Assembly: GCA_029547025.1 (NCBI GenBank)
Contig: JAKPQA010000237.1
Coordinates: forward strand, 1-64,000
From: Armatimonadota bacterium
GTDB lineage: Bacteria; Armatimonadota; Zipacnadia; UBA1398; JAKPQA01
Direction of reading: 5' to 3'
DNA length: 64,000 nt
This document shows, piece after piece, positions 9,298-18,887 of this stretch. Every line of letters begins with the position of its first letter. The stretch's first letter is position 1. Below the pieces are notes generated by a model, which was not told the origin of the DNA, did no database searches, and worked only from the letters and a program-made list of their open reading frames with translations. The position numbers were made by a program, and so were the translations under genes.

Positions 9298-10806
9298 ATG
9301 CCAGAGACCTCCGTCCGCGTTCGGTTCGCGCCCTCCCCAACGGGCGTCCTTCACATCGGCAGTGTCCGTACGGCCCTGTACAACTGGCTTTTCGCGCGGC
9401 ACGAGGGAGGCACCCTCGTGCTACGCATCGAGGACACGGATCAGGAGAGGGGCACGCCCGAGGCACTTGAGTCCGTGTTCGGTACCCTGCGCTGGCTGGG
9501 GCTAGACTGGGACGAGGGACCGGACATCGGGGGGCCCTATGGACCGTACATGCAGTCCCAACGCCTCCCCATCTACCAGCAGGCTGCGGCCCGGCTTCTG
9601 GAGCGGGGCGCGGCATACCGCTGCTTCTGCACCCAGGAGGACCTGGCCCGCATGCGCCAGGCGGCCGAGGCAGCGGGACGGGTACCCCGCTACGATGGCC
9701 GGTGCCGCGGTCTGGACCCCGATGAGGCCGCGCGGCGCGCCGAGGCCGGAGAACCGTGCGTCCTCCGGTTCCGGATGCCCGACATGGAACGCCTCAAGGT
9801 CCCCGATCTCATCCGGGGCGAGGTCGTGTTCGAGGCCCGCGAGTTCGATGACTTCATCATCGTCAAGTCCGATGGCTTCCCCGTCTACAACTTCGCCAAC
9901 GTCGTGGATGACGCGGGGATGAAGATGACTCACGTCATTCGCGGCGAGGACCTTCTCCCCAGCACGCCGCGCCAACTTGTGCTCTATGACGCCCTCGAAT
10001 GCCCACCGCCGCAGTTCGCCCACGCCCCCATGTTGTTGACTCCCGAACGGCGGAAGCTCTCCAAACGAGACCTGCCCGAAGGCGCGCTCGCATACCGCGA
10101 TGAGGGCTACCTACCGGTGGCGGTCGTCAACTTCCTATCGCTACTCGGATGGTCTCCCGGAGACGACCGTGAAGTGTTCACGCTGGACGAGATCGTCCAG
10201 GCATTCAGCATCGACCGCATCTCGCCGGCTCCTGCGGTGTTCGACAAGCAGAAGATGGAGTGGCTCAACGCTCAGCATCTGAAACGGACGCCAGGATCGG
10301 AGCTGGCTCCCCTGGTCAGGGAGCGGATGGTCGCGGCCGGGATGCTCGGTCCGGGCGAGCCGAGCGACGAGGAGGCCGGGTACCTTGTGGCAGTCGTCGA
10401 CCTGATGAAGGAACGCGCGCGCACCCTGAACCAGCTCGTGGAGCACTCGCGTTTCTTCTTCAGCGACGAATACGCGTTCGATGAGGTCGGTGTGCGCAAG
10501 CGCCTTCTGAAGCCAGAGGGCATGGCGGACATATTGGTGGGGCTGGCCGGCTCGCTCGACGCTGTGGCACCGTGGACGGCCGAGGCCATCGAGACGTCCT
10601 TTCGGGCCAGTGCGGACGCCCAGGGAGTTGCGCACGGCACCGCCATCCACGGAGCAAGGGTCGCCGTGAGTGGACAAACCGTGGGGCCAGGCCTCTTCGA
10701 CTTGCTGGCGGTGCTGGGACGCGAGCGGACAACTGCACGACTGCGTGCGGCGGCCGAGAAGCTGCGTGCCGGCGCATTCCTGTCGGGCTCCGGCACCACG
10801 GCGTGA
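9298..10806 (+). CDS. gltX: Glutamyl-tRNA synthetase
   Basis: The 502-residue class I aminoacyl-tRNA synthetase charges tRNA-Glu with glutamate. The HIGH-type signature is PSPTGVLHIGS near residues 12-22, and the KMSKS-type loop is K253-LSKR-257, the usual GltX variant. The RIEDTD and GEDLLPSTPRQ segments are also typical. ATG 9298 starts exactly at the conserved N-terminus; the frame extends back to GTG 9247, but that would add an unconserved Ala-rich leader. No clear ribosome site is present. Whether it is discriminating or also charges tRNA-Gln cannot be decided here. Confidence 0.96.
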   Translation: MPETSVRVRFAPSPTGVLHIGSVRTALYNWLFARHEGGTLVLRIEDTDQERGTPEALESVFGTLRWLGLDWDEGPDIGGPYGPYMQSQRLPIYQQAAARLLERGAAYRCFCTQEDLARMRQAAEAAGRVPRYDGRCRGLDPDEAARRAEAGEPCVLRFRMPDMERLKVPDLIRGEVVFEAREFDDFIIVKSDGFPVYNFANVVDDAGMKMTHVIRGEDLLPSTPRQLVLYDALECPPPQFAHAPMLLTPERRKLSKRDLPEGALAYRDEGYLPVAVVNFLSLLGWSPGDDREVFTLDEIVQAFSIDRISPAPAVFDKQKMEWLNAQHLKRTPGSELAPLVRERMVAAGMLGPGEPSDEEAGYLVAVVDLMKERARTLNQLVEHSRFFFSDEYAFDEVGVRKRLLKPEGMADILVGLAGSLDAVAPWTAEAIETSFRASADAQGVAHGTAIHGARVAVSGQTVGPGLFDLLAVLGRERTTARLRAAAEKLRAGAFLSGSGTTA

Positions 10807-10852
10807 ACCGTTGGCCACCCCCTCGGCGACACGCCGGAGCGGGAGGATGTGC

Positions 10853-13090
10853 GTGGCGGCGCTGGCGCGGGGTCTGATACGCACCTGGCTCGTTCGGCTG
10901 GTAGTGGCGGCGGGCGCGGCCGGTGCGTGGGCGCAGAACGACCCCACGGAAGGCGCATCGCCCGGCGGCGGTCTCAGTCTGGCCCTCATCCTACTCCTCG
11001 CTGTCGTCGGCATCGGCATCGTGGCTCTCATGGCGTTTCTCGCGTTCTACTCGAACACGAAGCGCCGGGAGCAGGCCGGGCGATCAGCGGCCGCCTTGGC
11101 GGCCAAGCAGATAGAAGCCCGGCACCAGAGAGCTCTGGGCCGCCTCGCCCAAGAGCGGGAGCTGCTTCACCGGGAGCTCGAGAAAGCTCAGGCACAGGCA
11201 CGCAAGGCCGACCGGCAGGTCGAGGGACGGCCCGATGACCCGGTTGACCGGGGCGAGGTCCGCGTGCGCGCATGGATCGACTCGGTTGTCGATCTCTTGT
11301 GGCATCCTGACATCCCCGGGGCGAAGCTCACGCGAGCTCAGGCGCTGGCTATCGACCGCGATGTGAGCCGGTGGGTCCCATACGATGCCGCGCTATCGGG
11401 ACGACGTTCGCTGTCGCAGGATGAGACCGGTGTCCTGCCCCCGCAATCGAGACGACTTGCTGATGTGCTCCGCGAGACGACCCGTGCGGTGCTCATCGGT
11501 GGGCCGGGATCCGGCAAGACCATGGCGCTGCGCACCATAGCCCTCGCGTACGCTCGGGACCGCACCAAAGAGGTCTTCGGGTTCCGCGAGTCGCGGCTCG
11601 CGGCATATATCCGGCTCGGATCACTGGCCCCCGAGGACCTGACACGTCCACTCCCACAGGTACTGGCGGACCAAACCTTCCCCGAAGGCGTGGGGGCTGC
11701 CGCCTTCGTGGAGACGCACCTGAAGGCCGGTAGCTTCATCCTCCTGTTCGATGACCTACACCTCGTCCCCAGCCATGAGCTCCGCGAGCAGGCCCTCCGA
11801 TGGATCGAGGCAGCCGAGACTGCGTACCGGAAGAACGTGTTCATCATCGCCACACGGCCGGGCGACTATGGCGGGCACCTTCGACTCCCCGTCCAGTTTC
11901 GGGAGTACTCACTCGTGCCCCTGGGCCCCACCGAGGTCGAGCATGTGACGGCAAGCGTCGCCACGGCACTGGCGCTCACGCATCATCCGGACGGAGCGTC
12001 GGCTGAGGAATGTGCGGGCGAAGTCCAGCGGATCTGCGCCACCATTACCAACGCCCTGGCAGACTGGGGGATCTCGCCGGAGGCGACCTCCCCGCTGGAC
12101 ATCGTGGCTGCCGCGCTGGCTCCCGTGGCGGGACTCGAGACGCCCCGAAGTGAAGCGGAGCGCCTCCAGCGCTTGGTCACCGCGCTCTGCGGGGGGCATG
12201 CGACGCCCGAGGCACCGCGGCCAGTGACCGATGCCGATACGACGGTGCGGCTCCTCGCGATGCTGGCGTACCGCTTGCACACGACCGGGCGATCGGATGT
12301 GAGTTCCGCCAAGGTCCTCGGGTTCCTCGAGGAGGCCCTTGTCGGGACTCCCATCGACCCCAGTGAGGCACGACAGGTCCTGCGATTCGCCATCGACGGG
12401 GCCACCGTGCTCCGGGCGGACGCCGGAGGACGCGTGCGATTCGTGATCCCCTCCGTCCAGGAGATCCTGACGGCGGTTCACGCCAGATACGCGACCGACC
12501 CGATGGCTCTGGTGTCGCGGCTGCATGAGCCGTTCTGGCACGAGGTAATCGTCCATGTGTGCTGCTTGCTCGATTCGAGAGACATGATCCAGCGGCTTGC
12601 CTACGTCCCCGAGGAGGAGTTTGCGGCCAACTGGCCAGTGGTGTGGCGATGCGCGTGCCATGTCCTCGGTGAGGGCGTCCGTTCACATGCCTTCGCCCGG
12701 CGTGCGCTTGAGGCGCTGTCGCAGGGGGCGACCAGTTCCGATCGCATCATCCGCGCCGCCGCGGTACGCGCGCTGGGAGACCTGCGCATCGCGGGGTGCA
12801 GCGAGGTACTCTCGCGAGCATCCGAGGATCGCCACAGCGTGGTACGACTGTGCGCCGCTCGGGCCATGGGCGTCATGCCAGACACGGCGGGCGCGCAGTC
12901 GCTCGTGGCGCTGCTCACCGATCGGGATGAACTGCCGGAGGTCCGATGTGCCGCGGCGTCGTCACTCGCCATGCTGGGCTATGTGGACGCCGTACCCCAC
13001 CTCGCGTCAATGGCGGACGATCCGAACCCGAGGGTCTCCGAGTGTGCACGGCTCGCGGTGGCTAGCCTGACCCCGGCCGAAGAACCCTAA
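10853..13090 (+). CDS. Membrane-anchored NACHT-like P-loop NTPase with C-terminal HEAT repeats
   Basis: The 745-residue protein begins with a signal-peptide-like stretch (to about A27) and a strong transmembrane helix (about 41-66). A basic stop-transfer and a coiled coil (about 70-125) follow. The NTPase domain has Walker A GGPGSGKT (216-223), Walker B FILLFDD (295-301) and a sensor-like VFIIATRP (329-336), as in NACHT ATPases. The last about 120 residues are HEAT-like repeats (VRALGDLRIAGCSEVL and the following units). NACHT proteins act as signal-dependent oligomerising switches, and some bacterial ones are anti-phage sensors. A membrane-tethered version with a short HEAT sensor could be a regulator or a defence protein. 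GTG 10853 has GGGAGG 6 nt upstream; ATG 10847 is an alternative. Confidence 0.75.
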   Translation: MAALARGLIRTWLVRLVVAAGAAGAWAQNDPTEGASPGGGLSLALILLLAVVGIGIVALMAFLAFYSNTKRREQAGRSAAALAAKQIEARHQRALGRLAQERELLHRELEKAQAQARKADRQVEGRPDDPVDRGEVRVRAWIDSVVDLLWHPDIPGAKLTRAQALAIDRDVSRWVPYDAALSGRRSLSQDETGVLPPQSRRLADVLRETTRAVLIGGPGSGKTMALRTIALAYARDRTKEVFGFRESRLAAYIRLGSLAPEDLTRPLPQVLADQTFPEGVGAAAFVETHLKAGSFILLFDDLHLVPSHELREQALRWIEAAETAYRKNVFIIATRPGDYGGHLRLPVQFREYSLVPLGPTEVEHVTASVATALALTHHPDGASAEECAGEVQRICATITNALADWGISPEATSPLDIVAAALAPVAGLETPRSEAERLQRLVTALCGGHATPEAPRPVTDADTTVRLLAMLAYRLHTTGRSDVSSAKVLGFLEEALVGTPIDPSEARQVLRFAIDGATVLRADAGGRVRFVIPSVQEILTAVHARYATDPMALVSRLHEPFWHEVIVHVCCLLDSRDMIQRLAYVPEEEFAANWPVVWRCACHVLGEGVRSHAFARRALEALSQGATSSDRIIRAAAVRALGDLRIAGCSEVLSRASEDRHSVVRLCAARAMGVMPDTAGAQSLVALLTDRDELPEVRCAAASSLAMLGYVDAVPHLASMADDPNPRVSECARLAVASLTPAEEP

Positions 13091-13269
13091 CGCGGCCCCG
13101 GCGGGAGGGTGGACTACCGAGGGGTCCGAACACCCCGGCGCCCGTGCGTTCCGGCCGGCGCGACCGACAACCCAAACCGGAGCCGAGAGGGGGGTGTCCC
13201 GACGGCCCGCTGCGTGGCGGTGCCTACCGGGACCCGTTGCCGTTGGAGGCCCTGGACGTCAGCACTGCC

Positions 13270-15210
13270 GTGCCCAACGACCGCAACCCGTCGCGTCTCA
13301 GGTTCCGTGCAGTGATCGTGGGCTTGCTGCTCATCCCTCTCAACGCGTACTGGCTGGCGATCGTCGAGCTGGTTCGGAACACGCAGACACCGACCTCGGT
13401 CTCCCTCTTCTTCAATGTCATCTTCACCGTCGTCCTGGTGTCTCTGGCCAACGCTCCACTCCGGCGATGGGTGCCGGCGTTGGCCCTCTCGCGCGTGGAC
13501 ATGGTCGTCGTCTATGTGCTCACAACACTCGGATCGGCCATGGCCGGCATCGACATGCTGTGTTGCCTCATCCCCATCATGGCGTACCCCTTCCACTACG
13601 CGAGCCCCGAGAACGGCTGGAGTGAGGTGGTGCTCCCGTGGTTCCGGAGCGAGCTGATGGTCACCGATCGCATCGCCCTGGCCAACTTCTGGTCCGGGGG
13701 CAGCTCGCTCTATCAGCCGGAGAACCTATGGCCGTGGCTGATGCCACTGGCGCTCTGGCATGTACTCATCGCAGCGCTGGCACTCATGTTCATCGCCGTG
13801 ACGGCTCTGTTCCGCAGACGCTGGATCGAGTCCGAGCGGCTGACATACCCGATCGCTCAAGTGCCCATGGAGCTCACACTTCGACCAGAGCACCTGAGCC
13901 GAGACCGCTGGTTCTGGCTGGCCTTCGGGACCGCTCTCTGCATCGACGTGCTCAACGGACTCCACGTGCTCAAGCCTGTCGTGCCTCAGATCCCCGTCCG
14001 CTCGTCTGCCTACCCCGGCTTCAACCTGGGGGCTCAGCTTGTCGATCGCCCGTGGAACGCTGTGGGGTTCATGGCCGTGTCGTTCTACCCGTTCGTTATC
14101 GGGCTGGGAATGCTGATACCGGCCGAGTTGTCCTACTCATGTTGGGTATTCTACCTACTCTTCAAGATCCAATTGGTGGTCGCCCAGCAGTGGGGCCGGC
14201 TGGAAACTAATGGCTTCCCGTTCACGAAAGAGCAGTCTTTTGGCAGTTTCGTTGGCCTGGTTGTTTTCTCGCTGTGGACCAGCCGCGGCTACCTCCGTCG
14301 CATCGGCCGCGCGGCGCTGCGGGGGGGTGGGACCCGGGAGGACGGGGAGCCCCTCTCGATGCGGGCGGCGTTCGCCCTACTCCTGGCGGCCACAGCGGGG
14401 CTCGTAGCCTTCGCCATCGGTGCGGGAATGAGCGCGTGGTATGCCGGAGCGTTCCTTGGCATCTACGTGCTCCTGGCCCAGTCGGTGACCCGCATCCGGG
14501 CGGAGATGGGAATCCCGACTCATGAGCTCTACTTCGTGGGACCCGGCCAGATACTGTTCAGAATGCTGGGCTCGCACTTCATTGGTCCCGCCAATATGGG
14601 TGCATCGTACCTGTTCTACTGGTTCAACCGGGCCTACCGGTCGCATCCGATGCCACACATCGCCGAAGGGCACAAGCTGGCAAGCCGAGCCGGACTGACG
14701 GCGCGCTCCCTCACGGCGCCCATGCTCGCCGCCATGCTCATCGGAAGTGTCGCCGCGTGTTGGTCCATACTGCACCTCTACTATCGCGATGGCGCCGCCG
14801 CCAAATGGGGGCCGTTCTACCACGCCCAGTGGATCGCCAGCGCGCCCCTGAGTGAGCTGGCGGGAGTGCTCCAGGCACCCACGCGCGCCGATCCCCGGGT
14901 GATCGGTGCAGTACTCATGGGAATCGGGGCCACGATCGCCGGGATGCTAGGGAACTCCCGCTTCACGGGCTGGCCGCTCCATCCGATCGGGTACGCCGTG
15001 GCGAATGCGTGGGCGATGGACCACATGTGGTTCTCGCTCTTCGTGGCGTGGTGCGTCAAGTCGACCTTGGCGCGCCACGGCGGCGCCACCGCGTTCCGCA
15101 AAGCCGTGCCATTCGCCATGGGGCTGGTCATCGGTGACTTCATGGCTGGCAGTTTCTGGTCACTCTACGGCACCGCCAAGGGCCTGAGGGCGTACAGCAT
15201 CTGGGTCTAG
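13270..15210 (+). CDS. Polytopic membrane protein of the DUF6785/DUF6784 type
   Basis: The protein has about 646 residues from GTG 13270 and roughly 12-14 hydrophobic segments, beginning with AVIVGLLLIPLNAYWLAIVE. The FRAVIVGLLLIPLNAYW start and the HYASPENGW region match, as I recall, the uncharacterised DUF6785 family found in Armatimonadota, Planctomycetota and relatives. Large aromatic-rich loops lie between helices, such as ENLWPWLMPLALW and YLFYWFNRAYRSHPMPH. The function is unknown; a transport role is only a guess. The start is uncertain: the frame is open to GTG 13144, but that extension is Arg/Pro-rich and no start has a convincing ribosome site. It ends the plus-strand run, convergent with the next gene. 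Confidence 0.7.
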   Translation: MPNDRNPSRLRFRAVIVGLLLIPLNAYWLAIVELVRNTQTPTSVSLFFNVIFTVVLVSLANAPLRRWVPALALSRVDMVVVYVLTTLGSAMAGIDMLCCLIPIMAYPFHYASPENGWSEVVLPWFRSELMVTDRIALANFWSGGSSLYQPENLWPWLMPLALWHVLIAALALMFIAVTALFRRRWIESERLTYPIAQVPMELTLRPEHLSRDRWFWLAFGTALCIDVLNGLHVLKPVVPQIPVRSSAYPGFNLGAQLVDRPWNAVGFMAVSFYPFVIGLGMLIPAELSYSCWVFYLLFKIQLVVAQQWGRLETNGFPFTKEQSFGSFVGLVVFSLWTSRGYLRRIGRAALRGGGTREDGEPLSMRAAFALLLAATAGLVAFAIGAGMSAWYAGAFLGIYVLLAQSVTRIRAEMGIPTHELYFVGPGQILFRMLGSHFIGPANMGASYLFYWFNRAYRSHPMPHIAEGHKLASRAGLTARSLTAPMLAAMLIGSVAACWSILHLYYRDGAAAKWGPFYHAQWIASAPLSELAGVLQAPTRADPRVIGAVLMGIGATIAGMLGNSRFTGWPLHPIGYAVANAWAMDHMWFSLFVAWCVKSTLARHGGATAFRKAVPFAMGLVIGDFMAGSFWSLYGTAKGLRAYSIWV

Positions 15211-15222
15211 TCCGACCCCACA

Positions 15223-16062
15223 TCAGTTGCCCACGATGCCCACACAGAGCGCGGGGATGACCCAACCGTCGCCCTGGCGGACCACGAGGACGATCCCGCT
15301 CAGATCGAACGACATCTGGTCCGCCAGAGAGAGAGACAGGCTCAGGAGGGCCACACCCGCTCCACGCGTCGCTGCATGTCGCCGGACGGCGCCGTCCAGA
15401 GTGAGCCCCTGCGGCGCCATGGCCTGAGCCATGGTCAGAAGCTCCTTGGCATCCGAGAAGGCGTAGACCCCACCCGATGGGCCGCCGGCCAGGCCAACCA
15501 CAGGACCGTCGGCCACCCGGGCGAATGCCTTGTCGAAGTCCCGCTCGTTGCCGGCCTTCACCAGCTCGGCGACGATGTCAGACACCGGAGGGACCTCAGC
15601 TTCCGGTGCCTCCGGGGACTCAGCAACCAGTGCGAGAAGATTCGCGCGCCACAAGCCTCGCTGCTGGCTGAGTACCGCGTACCCCGGCACGGGAGCGGCA
15701 CCCTCGCGGCGGGTCGACCACGAAGCCAGCGCCAGCTCGCCCAGCACTTCGATCTGTACGTCCTCCAGCGCCCCCAGGCCGTCGAGCCGGTGGGCAAGCC
15801 CCTGCGCAACCATCCCCTCACGGTCGGTCCGCAGTGGCTCGGTGTCCCCGTCGGCCACAAGCCCAATGAACGCGCGCGGATCGGTCAACTCCTCTAGAGC
15901 CGCGCGGTCATGCGATACCAGTGCCTGAACGACTCCGCGTAGCGCCGCCTCGACCTGGTCACTTTCCTCACTCCATGCCGGCCGAGAGCCGACCAGAAAC
16001 ACCATGCAGGCCCCCACGAACAGCGTCCGACACAATGGCCCTCTGGCTCCATCCCAACACAT
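15223..16062 (-). CDS. Secreted protein of unknown function with NTF2-like segments
   Basis: The 279-residue protein has a clear signal peptide (hydrophobic TLFVGACMVFLVG, cleavage near PAWS). The mature part has two similar alpha+beta segments of about 110-120 residues. The first holds VVQALVSHDRAALEELTDP and the second IVAELVKAGNERDFDKAFA. They look like a duplicated SnoaL/NTF2-type fold, in which a helix with a Lys/Asp-rich turn precedes curved strands. No catalytic residues can be named. ATG 16062 has GGAGGTG about 7 nt upstream, a strong site; longer starts in the same frame are not supported. It follows the sugar-isomerase-like gene by 89 nt. Confidence 0.62.
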   Translation of the reverse strand: MCWDGARGPLCRTLFVGACMVFLVGSRPAWSEESDQVEAALRGVVQALVSHDRAALEELTDPRAFIGLVADGDTEPLRTDREGMVAQGLAHRLDGLGALEDVQIEVLGELALASWSTRREGAAPVPGYAVLSQQRGLWRANLLALVAESPEAPEAEVPPVSDIVAELVKAGNERDFDKAFARVADGPVVGLAGGPSGGVYAFSDAKELLTMAQAMAPQGLTLDGAVRRHAATRGAGVALLSLSLSLADQMSFDLSGIVLVVRQGDGWVIPALCVGIVGN

Positions 16063-16151
16063 AGCACGACACCTCCGTAGCCGGGCCGCGATACACCCGC
16101 CCCTCAAGGACGCCCGAGCGCGAGTACGGATCCCTTCAGGGCGGTAGGACA

Positions 16152-16943
16152 CTAGGTCTGGGCCAGTATCTGGTCCATCCTCGCCGACGTCTCACGCAGC
16201 GTCTCGTCCGGCCCATCGACCTCCGAGATGACCGGCCCCGCATAGCCCACGTCGCGGAGGCCCTTCACAACCGCCGGCCAATTCACATCACCATCCATGA
16301 GCTGGACGAACTGGTAGCCATCGCGGCGGAAGTCCTTGAAGTGCACGCGCCGGATCTGCTGGCCCAGCACTCCAATCCAGTGCTCGGGGAAACCCCAGAT
16401 CAGCATGTTGCCCACATCGAGGTACACGTTGACCCAGGGGGATCCCAGATCGGTCACGAACCAACGCAGCTCCGTAGGGGACATGAACATCTTGTTCCAG
16501 ACATTCTCAATGCACAGGCGGACCTGACGCCGCTCTGCCTCTGGAGCCAACTGCAGCAGCCCCTCCCTGGCCCGCTGGTGAGCCACATCATCGCGGATGT
16601 CTGGCCCGACGTACCCGGGCACGCACAGCACGTGGCCGGCTTCCAGGGCCTCGGCCGCCTCCATGCACTTGCCGAACACGGCAACGGCCTTTGCGCGTTC
16701 CTCGGGGTCATTCGACGTCAGCGCGCCACCGCACAGGGGCAAGACGCTCGTGTAGGTCACTCCGAACTCTCGGGCCAGCGCGGTCAACCGCCGGTAATCA
16801 TCGGGGGTCGACTCCGGCGTTAGCTCGCCCTTGGGCCTCATGCAGAGCTCCACGGCCTGATACCCGGCGTCGACGGAGAAGCGCAACACCTCGCGCAGCG
16901 GCCGGTCCTTCGCGAATACAATCTGAGAGATCCCTTTGGTCAA
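16152..16943 (-). CDS. Sugar phosphate isomerase/epimerase-family TIM-barrel protein
   Basis: The 263-residue protein has the xylose-isomerase-like (AP-endonuclease-2) barrel. The metal-site pattern is visible: ENVWNKM, YLDVGNM, HFKDFRR and SEVDG near the C-terminus supply the expected Glu, Asp, His and Glu ligands. Members isomerise or epimerise sugars, or act on inositol and keto-sugars; the substrate is not readable. The start is TTG 16943, supported by AAGGAAGG 7 nt upstream and by the conserved strand (ISQIVFAKDRPL) that follows. It is downstream of a membrane protein gene (70 nt gap). Confidence 0.82.
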   Translation of the reverse strand: MTKGISQIVFAKDRPLREVLRFSVDAGYQAVELCMRPKGELTPESTPDDYRRLTALAREFGVTYTSVLPLCGGALTSNDPEERAKAVAVFGKCMEAAEALEAGHVLCVPGYVGPDIRDDVAHQRAREGLLQLAPEAERRQVRLCIENVWNKMFMSPTELRWFVTDLGSPWVNVYLDVGNMLIWGFPEHWIGVLGQQIRRVHFKDFRRDGYQFVQLMDGDVNWPAVVKGLRDVGYAGPVISEVDGPDETLRETSARMDQILAQT

Positions 16944-17013
16944 GTAGTAACCTTCCTTTCGCTTGGCACCAGATCGGGTTGCCTGCGCGGCGGAGACTCG
17001 CCCGACGACTTCC

Positions 17014-18810
17014 TCAGCGAGACGGCGGCTCCTGCACGTACCCCGCCCCGCGAAGGGCTTCGGAGTCGGCCCTGCGGTACTGTTCGATCAACGCAAGAGC
17101 ATGGTCACGCGCATCGTCAAGCCTGACCGCGTCCGAGGCACCCGTGCCCGCCGTCGCCTCCCCAACTGCATGGGCCTCCGTGTCGAGGAGGACCCGAGCG
17201 AAGCAGGCTGTGTCGAAGCAGATCTCAGGGGGCTCGCTGTACCGGGCCTCGTGGACGTGGACCGCCGCCGATGAGCCCGCGGACAGCAGTATCACTGCGA
17301 TGGCAGACGCCGTGGCCACAGTGCGCCAGTGGACCACGGCGACCGGCGGCGGGACGATACTCAGAAGGACCCCCAAGAGCCCGTGGCGGGTGCCGCGGCG
17401 CCAGAATAGACGCCGGGTGTGGGCGCAGGCGCCCAGGTAGACCAACACGGCAGGTGCCGCAGCTACACCGGCGCCGAGAGCCGGAGACCGGACCTCGACT
17501 GGAACCGACGACAGCCCCACGGCCAGGTCCCGATCCGGCGCCAGGAGCGCGCCACCGAAGGTGTTCGCCACAGCGAGCAGATCAGGGCTCAACCCCGCGG
17601 TCGCCAGTCGGGGGGAGAGCAGTGCGGCCCCGATGAGAAACGCCACCGGAAGCACCGATATGAACGCCATGAGGACCACGGGGCCGAGCCGGAACGGTGC
17701 CGCGGCTCCCCCGTGGCCCTGGTGGTCCATGACCCCCGCCCCCTGAAGACAGAGCCAGATCGCGGTGGCCAGACACATGGCCACCGCGAGGGTCCGAACT
17801 GGTACCACGGTGAGAAACAGCGCCCGATCCTGGGCCAGGTCGACCGTCAGGCTGGACAACGCCTCGTTGGCCTCGTCGGCAGCGGCGAGCCAGGCCGCGG
17901 CGCGCTCCACGACGGCACCGTCCTTGATCTCTTGGGCACGGCCCGCGTGGGCCAGAATGATCCCCCGAGCCGCCTGTACGCGCAGCTTCAGGAGCGCCGC
18001 CTGCCGAAGGTCACGCAGGACAACGCCAGACCGATTGGTGAGGAATGCCGCATACGCGTCCAGCCGCCGCAGGTCGCGAAGTGCCGAGGTCGGATCCCCG
18101 ATCACGGCGTACTGCTCGCGTTCCTGACACCAGCGTCCAAAGTCCTCAACTGAGAACCAGCCGGCCATCGAAGGCTGCGGCAGCGGCGCCGCACCGTCTG
18201 CGGCTCGGGCACGCATCTGCAGCGGCAGCCAATCGGGGACCCGGGCGGCACGAAGCGGACGGGCCACCTCGAGAAAACGCCACGCATCGTCGCGGGCACC
18301 GAGGCTGAGCAGCGAGGCGGCGAGCAGGTAGTACCCCGCCCGCGAGTCCGGGGCCTGGCTCACGGCGCGCAGAGCGTAGTGAAGGGAGCCCTCTCCGGCG
18401 ATCAGCGCCGTGTGGGCCGCGAGAAAGGCCGCGTCCCCGTTCCGCGGTTCGGCGTTCGAGCTCAGCGCGAACTCCCTGGCCCGGTCTGCGGCCGAGGAAG
18501 CCAACAGACCGCCCATCCAGTGCCGTAGAGCCGGCCGCTCGGACAGCTCAGCTTCGCGCTGCGCGGTGTGCAGGAATGCCCGGGGCGACATGCCGGCCGA
18601 GGGGCGCATGGGATCATAGTGGGTGGGAGGGAAAAGAGCGCACACCAATGCCCCTGCGACTGGCACGAGCAGGAGCCACGCGCGCCAGGAGTGCCGAGGC
18701 GTCCGTGCCCCAGCAACACCTGCCGGCGCAGCGACCACGTCGGGCCGAGACCGCGTGACTTGGCGCAACCGTGGACCCCTCCGCTTGCCAAGTGGCCGTA
18801 ACGCGCCCAC
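17014..18810 (-). CDS. Large membrane protein of unknown function with TPR-like ectodomain
   Basis: I do not recognise this 598-residue protein. It has one N-terminal membrane helix (about 43-62) and then about 260 residues of Ala-rich helices. Their TPR-like pairing is visible in YYLLAASLLSLGARDDAWRFLE, suggesting a tetratricopeptide-type solenoid. Four or five membrane segments follow between about 330 and 530, including VRTLAVAMCLATAIWLCL and GPVVLMAFISVLPVAFLI. A short polar tail contains two cysteines. Start GTG 18810 has only a weak ribosome site, so the N-terminus is uncertain. It lies 77 nt after hemB on the same strand. Confidence 0.6.
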   Translation of the reverse strand: MGALRPLGKRRGPRLRQVTRSRPDVVAAPAGVAGARTPRHSWRAWLLLVPVAGALVCALFPPTHYDPMRPSAGMSPRAFLHTAQREAELSERPALRHWMGGLLASSAADRAREFALSSNAEPRNGDAAFLAAHTALIAGEGSLHYALRAVSQAPDSRAGYYLLAASLLSLGARDDAWRFLEVARPLRAARVPDWLPLQMRARAADGAAPLPQPSMAGWFSVEDFGRWCQEREQYAVIGDPTSALRDLRRLDAYAAFLTNRSGVVLRDLRQAALLKLRVQAARGIILAHAGRAQEIKDGAVVERAAAWLAAADEANEALSSLTVDLAQDRALFLTVVPVRTLAVAMCLATAIWLCLQGAGVMDHQGHGGAAAPFRLGPVVLMAFISVLPVAFLIGAALLSPRLATAGLSPDLLAVANTFGGALLAPDRDLAVGLSSVPVEVRSPALGAGVAAAPAVLVYLGACAHTRRLFWRRGTRHGLLGVLLSIVPPPVAVVHWRTVATASAIAVILLSAGSSAAVHVHEARYSEPPEICFDTACFARVLLDTEAHAVGEATAGTGASDAVRLDDARDHALALIEQYRRADSEALRGAGYVQEPPSR

Positions 18811-18887
18811 GAGCCCGACTGGCGACCTGTCATGGCCCTCGCTCTATTCGTTCCACAGGAGCGTGTCGGCGCACTGAGGAGTTGAGC

